This document shows, one piece after another, positions 14,234-20,961 of a stretch of 22,974 nt of DNA. The DNA is from Azohydromonas lata NBRC 102462. GTDB lineage: Bacteria > Pseudomonadota > Gammaproteobacteria > Burkholderiales > Burkholderiaceae_C. Positions within the stretch are counted from its first letter, which is position 1, and each line of letters starts with the position of its first letter. The translations under genes and the position numbers were made by a program. The stretch is taken from the NCBI GenBank assembly GCA_945878385.1, contig CAMCTE010000014.1:1-22974 (forward strand), given 5' to 3'. Under the pieces are notes generated by a model. That model was not told the origin of the DNA, ran no database searches, and saw only the letters and a list, made by a program, of their open reading frames with translations.

Positions 14234-15487
14234 ATGAACCCACAAGCCGAACAACTTTGGACCCGCCCGCGCTGGCAGCTGGCCTTGCTGCTGGCCGGCC
14301 TGGGCATGGTGGGCCCGTTTGCCATCGACGCCTACCTGCCGGCGTTCGCCGGCCCTGAGGGCATCGCGCAGACATTGGGCGCCACACCGCTGCAGATGCA
14401 GCAGACCCTGTCGGCCTACCTCTTGGCTTTTGCGGTCATGAACCTGTTCCACGGCGCATTGGCCGACAGTTTCGGCCGGCGGCCGGTGGTGTTGGGCGGG
14501 GTGCTGCTGTTCACGCTGGCCTCGGTGGGTTGCGCCTTGTCGCAGACCATCGGACAACTCATCGCCTTTCGGGCGCTGCAAGGCCTTTCGGCCGGTGCGG
14601 GCATGGTCGTCTCGCGCGCCATCATCCGCGACATGTACCCGCCCATCAGCGCTCAGAAGGTGATGTCGCAGGTGACGATCTTTTTCGGCGTGGCGCCGGT
14701 GATTGCGCCGGCCTTTGGTGGTTATGTGTTCGTGTCCGGTGGGTGGCACGCCGTGTTCTGGGGCCTGGCCCTGGTCGGGGCGCTGCTGTTCTGGCTGAAT
14801 TGGCGCTTGCTGCCCGAGACGCTGCACGAGTCGCAGGTCCAGCCCTTCCATCCCCGGCACCTGATGGCGGGCTATTGGGGCTTGGCTTCCAACCGGCGTT
14901 TTTGGTTGCTGGCCCTGTCCAGCGGCATTCCCTTCAACGGCATGTTTCTGTATGTGCTGGCCGCGCCCACCTTCCTGGGTGAGCATCTGGACCTTCAGCC
15001 CACGCAGTTCTATTGGTTCTTCATGCTCTCGATGAGCGGCTTGGTGGGTGGGGCATGGTTGTCGGGGCGGTTGGCGGGCCGCATTCCGCCGCAGCAGCAG
15101 GTGCGCTGGGGTTATGGGGTGATGGGTGTGGTGTCCCTGGGCAATGTGGCGCTGCACCTGATGCTGCCGCCCAACGCTGCTTGGTCGATGTGGCCGGTGG
15201 CCCTGTTTTCCTTCGGTTGGGCGTTGATGGTGCCGGTGGTGACGCTGATGGTGCTGGACATGGCGCCCGACCGGCGCGGCCTGGTGAGTTCGCTGCAGAT
15301 GTGCGTGGGCAGTGCCGCCAACGCCGCAGTGGCTGGTGTGCTGGTGCCGTTGGTCATGCACTCGGTGCTTTCGCTGGCCGTGGCTTCATTGGGGCTGTTG
15401 CTGGTGGGCTGGGTGGCTTGGAAGGTGCACCGCCGCGACACCAAGGGTTTGACCGAGGTGGTGGTGGGCGGAAACCCCCCTATCTAA
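14234..15487 (+). CDS. Bcr/CflA-family multidrug efflux MFS transporter
   Basis: This 417-aa, about 12-helix inner-membrane drug/H+ antiporter belongs to the major facilitator superfamily. The N-terminus WQLALLLAGLGMVGPFAIDAYLPAF is typical of the Bcr/CflA group. Motif A is GALADSFGRR (74-83) and the antiporter motif C region is GVAPVIAPAFGG (152-163). I chose the ATG at 14234: a longer frame from 14117 would run through the conserved 3' part of rnpB. That leaves the start codon about 8 nt after the P1 stem and without a Shine-Dalgarno, which is unusual. Family substrates include bicyclomycin, sulfonamides and chloramphenicol; the actual substrate cannot be inferred. Confidence 0.92.
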   Translation: MNPQAEQLWTRPRWQLALLLAGLGMVGPFAIDAYLPAFAGPEGIAQTLGATPLQMQQTLSAYLLAFAVMNLFHGALADSFGRRPVVLGGVLLFTLASVGCALSQTIGQLIAFRALQGLSAGAGMVVSRAIIRDMYPPISAQKVMSQVTIFFGVAPVIAPAFGGYVFVSGGWHAVFWGLALVGALLFWLNWRLLPETLHESQVQPFHPRHLMAGYWGLASNRRFWLLALSSGIPFNGMFLYVLAAPTFLGEHLDLQPTQFYWFFMLSMSGLVGGAWLSGRLAGRIPPQQQVRWGYGVMGVVSLGNVALHLMLPPNAAWSMWPVALFSFGWALMVPVVTLMVLDMAPDRRGLVSSLQMCVGSAANAAVAGVLVPLVMHSVLSLAVASLGLLLVGWVAWKVHRRDTKGLTEVVVGGNPPI

Positions 15488-15530
15488 GTGGGTGTGGTTT
15501 GTGTAGCGCATCGGCATCATGAAAGGCCAC

Positions 15531-15537
15531 AAGGAGG
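15531..15537 (+). promoter_or_regulatory. strong ribosome binding site for the protease
   Basis: AAGGAGG lies 7 nt before the ATG at 15545 and decides this start over the frame opening at 15488. Confidence 0.8.
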
Positions 15538-15544
15538 CCCTGAG

Positions 15545-17065
15545 ATGCTGTTCAAACCCACGCTGATTGCCCTGACCCTGTCGTCCCTCGCCCTGATGGG
15601 TGCCCCTACAGGGGTGATGGCACAAGAAAACATCGTGGGCGCCAGCGCCCGCGCCTCGGCGGTGGTGCCGGGCCGCTACATCGTCACCCTGCGCAATCTG
15701 CCCGGTCCGCTGGACGACACGGTGCGCAATTTGGTGGGTTCCCTGGGCGGTCAGTTGCATTTCATCTACGGCACGGTCTTCCAGGGCTTCACCGCTACGC
15801 TGCCGGATGTGGCCGTGCCCATCCTTCGCCTGAACCCGCTGGTGGCGGCCATTGAGCCGGACCGCACGGTGTCGGTGGTGCAGGCGGCTGGTACGCAGGC
15901 CAACCCCACCTATGGGTTGGACCGCATCAATCAGCGCAAGCTGCCGTTGGATGCGTCCTACTCTTACACCACCACCGCATCCAATGTGACCGCCTATGTC
16001 ATCGACACCGGCATCCTGGCCACCCACCAGGACTTCGGTGGCCGTGTGAAGGGGCCGGGTTTCACCGCGATCAATGACGGCCGGGGTTCGAGCGACTGCA
16101 ACGGGCACGGCACCCACGTGGCCGGCACCGTGGGCGGCACCACCTACGGCGTGGCCAAGGGTGTGAACCTGGTGGCGGTTCGGGTGCTGGGCTGTGACGG
16201 CTCGGGCACGAACTCGGGCGTGATTGCGGGTGTGGATTGGGTGGCGGCCAACGCTGCGCCCGGGTCGGTGGCCAACATGTCGTTGGGTGGTGGGGCTTCC
16301 TCTGCGGTGGACACGGCCGTCACCAACGCCGTGAACCGTGGTGTGGTGATGGTGGTGGCTGCCGGCAACGACAACTCCAACGCCTGCAACTTCTCGCCTG
16401 CACGGGCGGCGGCAGCCATCACCGTGGGCGCCACCACCAACACCGACGCCCGAGCCAACTATTCGAACTTCGGCAGTTGTGTGGATGTGTTCGCGCCGGG
16501 CAGCAGCATTCCTTCGGCCTGGTACACCTCGAATACCGCCACCAACACGATCAGCGGCACCTCGATGGCCAGCCCCCATGTGGCGGGCATCGCTGCGCTG
16601 ATCCGCGCAGCCCAGCCGACCTTGACGCCGGCGGAGGTGGCCACGGTTCTGAAGCGTTCGGCCACCGCCAATGTGGTCACCTCGGCCGGCACGGGTTCGC
16701 CCAACCTGCTGGCCTATTCGCTGCCGGTGGATCTCGCCCCCCTGCAGACGGTGTCGGTAGCCCGCCTGGCCGCCACCAAGGCCAACAGCGGCAACCTGAA
16801 CTGGACGGCGACCGTCACCACCACGGTGAAGAACTCGGCCACTGGCGCCACCAATGTGGCCGGTGCCACGGTCACCGGCAACTTCAACGGGGGTGCGGCC
16901 GTGACTTGCGTGACCTCCGCCTCGGGTTCATGCGCCATCACCGGCTCCTTCAACCGCTTCACCACCCGTTCGGTGACCTTCACGGTCACGGGCATTTCGG
17001 GTCAGGATGTGCAGTACGACGCGTCGCGCAACTCGGTGTCGTCCATCGTTGTGACGCGCCCCTGA
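15545..17065 (+). CDS. secreted subtilisin-family (S8, proteinase K-like) serine protease with C-terminal accessory domain
   Basis: This 506-aa preproprotease is exported by a Sec signal peptide (LFKPTLIALTLSSLALMGA, likely cut after VMA near residue 26). An inhibitor-I9 propeptide (about 40-112; RYIVTLRN, FQGFTATLP) folds the enzyme and is then removed. The catalytic domain begins near residue 114 and holds the full active site: Asp154 (VIDTG), His188 (GHGTHVAG), oxyanion Asn275 (AAGNDN) and Ser340 (GTSMASPHVAG). Several Cys residues fit disulfides as in proteinase K relatives. Residues from about 393 form a Thr/Ser/Val-rich beta domain with two cysteines (CVTSASGSC), probably Ig-like, of unknown role. 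The gene is 57 nt after the efflux gene and ends in a strong terminator. Its likely role is extracellular protein degradation. Confidence 0.94.
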   Translation: MLFKPTLIALTLSSLALMGAPTGVMAQENIVGASARASAVVPGRYIVTLRNLPGPLDDTVRNLVGSLGGQLHFIYGTVFQGFTATLPDVAVPILRLNPLVAAIEPDRTVSVVQAAGTQANPTYGLDRINQRKLPLDASYSYTTTASNVTAYVIDTGILATHQDFGGRVKGPGFTAINDGRGSSDCNGHGTHVAGTVGGTTYGVAKGVNLVAVRVLGCDGSGTNSGVIAGVDWVAANAAPGSVANMSLGGGASSAVDTAVTNAVNRGVVMVVAAGNDNSNACNFSPARAAAAITVGATTNTDARANYSNFGSCVDVFAPGSSIPSAWYTSNTATNTISGTSMASPHVAGIAALIRAAQPTLTPAEVATVLKRSATANVVTSAGTGSPNLLAYSLPVDLAPLQTVSVARLAATKANSGNLNWTATVTTTVKNSATGATNVAGATVTGNFNGGAAVTCVTSASGSCAITGSFNRFTTRSVTFTVTGISGQDVQYDASRNSVSSIVVTRP

Positions 17066-17136
17066 CGCAGCGACGCGGAACGCAGGGCCTGGCGCCGGGC
17101 TTCCCCGACCCGCTGCCCGCCCTGCGAGAAGACAGC

Positions 17137-17162
17137 ACCCGGCCCTTGAGCCGGGTTTTTTT
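17137..17162 (+). terminator. intrinsic terminator after the protease
   Basis: ACCCGGC, a CCTTGA loop and GCCGGGT form a perfect 7-bp stem followed by a run of seven T residues (starting with the last stem base). It should end transcription from the efflux/protease genes and insulate the dcw cluster. Confidence 0.85.
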
Positions 17163-17350
17163 CGTCCTCTCAGGCTCAAAAAGTGAGCTTGGTCAGGCCG
17201 TTCAGGGAAAGTCCTAGCCCCCCGCCCATCTCATCTTCAACTTTGAGTATGAGAAGCAAGTGCTTCATTTGATTGATCTTTCCAAGAATAAACTTGGATT
17301 CTGATGGGCTTGTAAGTAATTGATTTGATTGGGATTTTTGGCTGATTTCG

Positions 17351-17380
17351 TTGACCGGGTGTGGGGGAATCCGGTAAAGT
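17351..17380 (+). promoter_or_regulatory. candidate mraZ (dcw) promoter
   Basis: TTGACC at 17351-17356 and TAAAGT at 17375-17380 are separated by 18 bp, giving a plausible sigma-70 promoter that starts near 17387, about 68 nt before the mraZ GTG. The -10 overlaps the first operator-like repeat. Confidence 0.55.
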
Positions 17381-17405
17381 GTCATAAAGTGGTGTTTTGT
17401 GGGTC
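17376..17405 (+). promoter_or_regulatory. MraZ-type operator: three tandem 10-bp repeats
   Basis: AAAGTGTCAT, AAAGTGGTGT and TTTGTGGGTC follow each other at exact 10-bp steps, and a weaker fourth unit (GTGGTGACTC) follows. The GTG core repeating once per helical turn matches published MraZ sites in other bacteria (AAAGTGKN3 in Mollicutes, TGGGN series in E. coli). Their position over the -10 and start site predicts autorepression by MraZ. Confidence 0.65.
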
Positions 17406-17454
17406 GTGGTGACTCATCGCACCTGTCTCAGACCGATTCAGCCCAGTCCCTCCT

Positions 17455-17895
17455 GTGTCCAGCTTCGTCTTCCAAGGCAGCTCCGCCCTCACGCTCGATG
17501 TGAAGGGTCGCATCACGGTGCCCTCGCGGCACCGAGAGGTGCTGTCGGCCATTGCCTCGGGGCAGTTGACGGTCACCAAGCACCCCAACCGCTGCCTGCT
17601 GGTGTTTCCGCGCCCCGCGTGGGAGTCCTTCCGCGACAAGCTCATGGCCTTGCCCATGGGGGCAGAAGGTTGGCGGCGCATCTTTCTGGGCAGTGCGATG
17701 GATGTGGACATCGACGCCGGTGCGCGCGTGCTGATTGCCCCGGAGTTGCGGGCTTGGGCAGGCCTGGAGCGCGAAGTGATGCTGCTGGGCATGGGCCAGC
17801 GCCTGGAACTGTGGGATGCCGCCCGCCTGTCGACCCATGAAGACCAGGTCATCGAGCAGGGCATGCCCGATGCGCTCAAGGACCATGTCTTCTGA
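17455..17895 (+). CDS. mraZ: division/cell-wall cluster transcriptional repressor MraZ
   Basis: This 146-aa DNA-binding protein consists of two SpoVT-AbrB-like domains and regulates the dcw cluster, normally as a ring-shaped oligomer. Both halves carry the DxxxR signature: LDVKGRITVPSRHRE near the N-terminus and DIDAGARVLIAPELR in the second half, followed by REVMLLGMGQRLELWD. The start is a GTG at 17455, giving the family-typical length; no Shine-Dalgarno is visible before it. The tandem repeats 50-80 bp upstream are its probable operator. The stop shares one base with the rsmH start (TGATG), so the two are translationally coupled. Confidence 0.95.
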   Translation: MSSFVFQGSSALTLDVKGRITVPSRHREVLSAIASGQLTVTKHPNRCLLVFPRPAWESFRDKLMALPMGAEGWRRIFLGSAMDVDIDAGARVLIAPELRAWAGLEREVMLLGMGQRLELWDAARLSTHEDQVIEQGMPDALKDHVF

Positions 17896-18875
17896 TGAGC
17901 GCTTCTGTGCAGGCCTCGGGTGCGTCCGAACCGGCGCGCCATGTCACCGTGCTGCTGGAAGAGGCGGTTCAGGCCCTGGCGCCCGCAGCCGATGCGGTGA
18001 TCGTGGACGGTACCTTCGGGCGCGGTGGGCACAGCCGGCGAATCCTGCAGGCCTTGGGGTCGCAGGGGCGGCTGGTGGCCTTCGACAAAGACCCGGATGC
18101 GCTGGCCGCTGCCACCGCCGGCGACACGCGGGTCCTGGACCCGCGTTTTCACATCTGCCACGCCAGCTTTGCCGACATGAAGACGGCCTTGGCCGCGCTG
18201 GGCATCACCCGTGTGGATGGCGTTCTGCTGGACCTGGGCGTGAGCTCGCCGCAGATCGACACCCCGCAGCGGGGTTTCAGTTTCCGCTTCGATGCGCCAC
18301 TGGACATGCGCATGGATACGACCCGCGGCGACAACGCTGCGGACTTCTTGGCCAGTGCCGATGAGCGGCGCATTGCACAGGTGATCCGCGACTATGGGGA
18401 AGAACGGTTTGCTCTACCGATTGCAAAGGCGGTTGTTGCTCGCCGCGAGAGCGGGCGCCCCGTTCGAACCACAGGCGAGCTTTCCGAGCTCGTGGCTCGT
18501 GCGGTCAAAACCCGCGAGCCGGGCCAGGACCCTGCAACGCGCACATTTCAGGCTCTTCGGATTCAAGTCAATGCAGAGCTTGAGGAGCTCGAGCAGGGGC
18601 TAGCCGCCGCGCTCGATCTGCTGGCACCCGAAGGACGACTGGCCGTGATCAGCTTCCATTCCTTGGAGGACCGCATCGTCAAGCAGTTCATTGCCCGCGA
18701 AAGCCGCGAGGTGGTGGACCGGCGTGCACTGCTGGCGCCGCCCAAGGCGATGAAGTTGGAGGCCCTGGGGCGGATTCGGCCCTCTGAAGGGGAGGTGCGC
18801 GCCAACCCCCGCGCGCGGTCGGCCATCCTGCGAGTGGCCAGGCGCCTGCCAGGCCCGGCGGAGGGGCTTCAATGA
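17895..18875 (+). CDS. rsmH: 16S rRNA m4C1402 methyltransferase RsmH
   Basis: This SAM-dependent enzyme N4-methylates C1402 in the ribosomal P site. The 326-aa length is typical. Motifs are VDGTFGRGGHSRRIL (from 38; SAM binding), FDKDPDAL (63-70), DGVLLDLGVSSPQIDTPQRG (from 108), RFDAPLDMRMD and SFHSLEDRIVK (from 253). It starts on the last base of the mraZ stop and ends overlapping ftsL (ATGA). Codon choice from about 18399 to 18640 (residues about 169-248) departs from the rest of the gene, with many GCT, CTT, GTT, CTA, CGA, ACA and AAA codons, although the protein motifs stay normal. This could be a recombination patch. Confidence 0.96.
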   Translation: MSASVQASGASEPARHVTVLLEEAVQALAPAADAVIVDGTFGRGGHSRRILQALGSQGRLVAFDKDPDALAAATAGDTRVLDPRFHICHASFADMKTALAALGITRVDGVLLDLGVSSPQIDTPQRGFSFRFDAPLDMRMDTTRGDNAADFLASADERRIAQVIRDYGEERFALPIAKAVVARRESGRPVRTTGELSELVARAVKTREPGQDPATRTFQALRIQVNAELEELEQGLAAALDLLAPEGRLAVISFHSLEDRIVKQFIARESREVVDRRALLAPPKAMKLEALGRIRPSEGEVRANPRARSAILRVARRLPGPAEGLQ

Positions 18876-19180
18876 GCCGCCTGAACATCCTGCTCTTGGT
18901 GGCCTTGGTGCTCAGTGCCCTGGCCCTGGTGCAGACGGCTTATGAGTCGCGCCGACTGTTTGCCGAGATCGAGAAGGCCAAATCGGACCTCTCTCGACTG
19001 CAGTCCGACCACGCACGCCTGCTTGCCGAGCGCCAGGCCCAGGCCACCAATCTGCGCGTGGAGCGCCTGGCACGCGACCGCTTGCAGATGACACCGATCA
19101 CGCCGCAGGTGACGCAATACGTAAGCGATGGAAGCCAGCGCGCACAACCGACCAAGGCCGATGTGGAGGGCGGGCGCTGA
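18872..19180 (+). CDS. ftsL: cell division protein FtsL
   Basis: This small bitopic divisome protein bridges FtsB/FtsQ to FtsW-FtsI. The 102-aa product has a short cytoplasmic start, one membrane helix (about residues 5-23; LLLVALVLSALALVQTAY) and a periplasmic coiled coil (about 28-70; FAEIEKAKSDLSRLQSDHAR and on). Sequence conservation is low in this family, so the call rests on topology, size and the rsmH-ftsL-ftsI position. It overlaps rsmH by four bases and ftsI by one. Confidence 0.92.
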   Translation: MSRLNILLLVALVLSALALVQTAYESRRLFAEIEKAKSDLSRLQSDHARLLAERQAQATNLRVERLARDRLQMTPITPQVTQYVSDGSQRAQPTKADVEGGR

Positions 19181-20961
19181 TGGCCTGGAATCCCTTCAAG
19201 CGCAAGGTGGCCCGCCATGGCGGTGCCCGCGGGGTGGTGTACAGCAGCAGTCCACTGTTGGCCTCCAAGACGCCTTTGTGGCGAGGGCACTTCATCGTGG
19301 CGCTGTGCGGGCTGGGCGCCTGCGTGCTCATCGGCCGAGCGGTCTATATCCAGATCATCGGCACCGACTTCTATCAGCTCGAGGGTGAGAAGCGCTATGC
19401 GCACACGCTGCCATTGCCGGCCAGCCGCGGGCGCATCCTTGACCGAAGCGGCAATACGCTGGCCAGCAGCGTGGCCATGCCCTCCATCTGGGCCGACCCG
19501 AAGGAGTTCCAGGCCAATCCCGAGCAGCTCAAGGACTTGGCGCGCCTGCTGAAGATGCCGGTGCCCGAATTGGAGCGCCGAGTGGCTGACGAGAACAGCC
19601 GCTTCGTGTGGCTGCGCCGGCATGTGGACATGGCGCTGTGGCAAGAGGTCAAAGCGCTGAAGGTCAAGGGTGTGGCCGAGGTGCGCGAATACCAGCGGCG
19701 CTACCCCGAGAGCGAAGCGGCGGCCCATGTGGTGGGCTTCACCAATGCCGACGATCAGGGGCAGGAGGGCATCGAGCTGGCCTTTCACGACAGGTTGCTT
19801 GGGCGCAACGGCTCGCGCATGGTGATCCGAGACCGCACTGGCCGCGCCGTGGACGACATGGGCGAAACGGTGGACCCGCTGCATGGCGACGACATCCAGC
19901 TGTCCATTGATGCCAAGATTCAGTTCTTCGCCTACCAGCGGGTGCGCGAGGCGGTGCACCAGCACCGCGCGCAGGCCGGCAGTGTCGTGGTGCTGGATGT
20001 GCAGACGGGCGAAGTGTTGGCCCTGGCCAATTACCCGAGCTATGACCCATCAGACCGCCGCAATCTCTCCGGCGGACAGTTGCGCAACCGAGCTCTGACC
20101 GACACCTTCGAGCCGGGTTCCACGATGAAGCCCTTCATCGCAGCCCTGTCCTTGGAAACCGGCCGGGTGCGCCCGGAGACGCTGATCAACTCCTCGCCCG
20201 GCAGTGTGGTCATCAGCGGCATTCCGATTCGCGATGCCCATCCCTACGGCACGCTGAGTGTGGAGCAGGTGATTCAGAAGTCCAGCAACATCGGTACGGT
20301 GAGCATGGCGATGAAGCTGCAGCCGCGCGAGATGTGGGACATGTTTTCCCAGATCGGCATGGGGCAGAAGCCGCAGTTGGACTTTCCGGGCGCCGTGACA
20401 GGCCGCTTGCGTCCCTACAAGACATGGCGGCCGATTGAGCAGGCCACGATGTCCTATGGCTATGGCTTGTCTGCCAGCCTCTTCCAGTTGGCGCGGGCCT
20501 ATTCGGTGTTCGCACGAGATGGCGAGTTGGTGCCGGTGTCCGTGGTGCGGCGCGACGCGCCGCCTACGGGCATACGGGTGTTCTCGCCGGAGACGGCCCG
20601 CTCGGTGCGGCACATGCTGCACCTGGCCGCCATGCCCGGCGGCACCGCGCCCTTGGCGCAAACGCCCGGATATTCCGTTGGCGGCAAGACGGGCACGGCA
20701 CACAAGCAGGAAGGCCGTGGCTATGCGGGCAACAAATACCGTTCCTGGTTCGTGGGCCTGGCACCCGTGAGCCAGCCCCGCATCGTGGTGGCCGTGATGG
20801 TGGACGAGCCGAGTAACGGCGTGTACTACGGCGGCGCCGTGGCCGCGCCTGTGTTCAGCCAGGTGGTGGGGCAGACCCTGCGCTTGTTGAATGTGGCGCC
20901 CGATGCGGATGTGAAGTCCCAGATCGTGGCCAAGGTGCCGGTGGTGGAGGAGAGCTTCTGA
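19180..20961 (+). CDS. ftsI: peptidoglycan D,D-transpeptidase FtsI (PBP3)
   Basis: This class B penicillin-binding protein crosslinks septal peptidoglycan with FtsW. The 593-aa product has a basic cytoplasmic tail, one membrane anchor (about 46-67; IVALCGLGACVLIGRAVYI), a pedestal domain with SRGRILDRSGNTLASS, and a transpeptidase domain. Active-site motifs are SxxK at Ser314 (GSTMKPF), SxN at 368-370 (SSN) and KTG at 503-505 (GGKTGTAHK). The start overlaps the ftsL stop and the stop overlaps the murE start, each by one base (TGATG). It should be the target of beta-lactams such as aztreonam or cephalexin. Confidence 0.97.
   Translation: MAWNPFKRKVARHGGARGVVYSSSPLLASKTPLWRGHFIVALCGLGACVLIGRAVYIQIIGTDFYQLEGEKRYAHTLPLPASRGRILDRSGNTLASSVAMPSIWADPKEFQANPEQLKDLARLLKMPVPELERRVADENSRFVWLRRHVDMALWQEVKALKVKGVAEVREYQRRYPESEAAAHVVGFTNADDQGQEGIELAFHDRLLGRNGSRMVIRDRTGRAVDDMGETVDPLHGDDIQLSIDAKIQFFAYQRVREAVHQHRAQAGSVVVLDVQTGEVLALANYPSYDPSDRRNLSGGQLRNRALTDTFEPGSTMKPFIAALSLETGRVRPETLINSSPGSVVISGIPIRDAHPYGTLSVEQVIQKSSNIGTVSMAMKLQPREMWDMFSQIGMGQKPQLDFPGAVTGRLRPYKTWRPIEQATMSYGYGLSASLFQLARAYSVFARDGELVPVSVVRRDAPPTGIRVFSPETARSVRHMLHLAAMPGGTAPLAQTPGYSVGGKTGTAHKQEGRGYAGNKYRSWFVGLAPVSQPRIVVAVMVDEPSNGVYYGGAVAAPVFSQVVGQTLRLLNVAPDADVKSQIVAKVPVVEESF

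Larger units (their letters stand above)
17066..17454. other. intergenic region between the protease and mraZ
   Basis: This 389-bp gap holds the protease terminator (17137-17162), an AT-rich stretch (about 17235-17345) that stands out from its GC-rich surroundings, and the mraZ promoter with operator-like repeats. The AT-rich part has three TTGATT copies (17269, 17320, 17325) and small inverted repeats: GAAGC/GCTTC at 17253-17266, TCCAAG/CTTGGA at 17281-17298 and CTCAT/ATGAG at 17230-17253. I see no supportable gene in it. Confidence 0.7.

Noticed and set aside
15488..15544. Protease start at 15488
   Set aside because: It would place a charged His-rich stretch before the signal peptide, whereas AAGGAGG is ideally placed for the ATG at 15545.
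17176..17385. A 69-codon minus-strand frame in the protease-mraZ gap
   Set aside because: It starts inside the mraZ operator, has no ribosome binding site or recognisable motif, and is explained by low stop density and promoter sequence.
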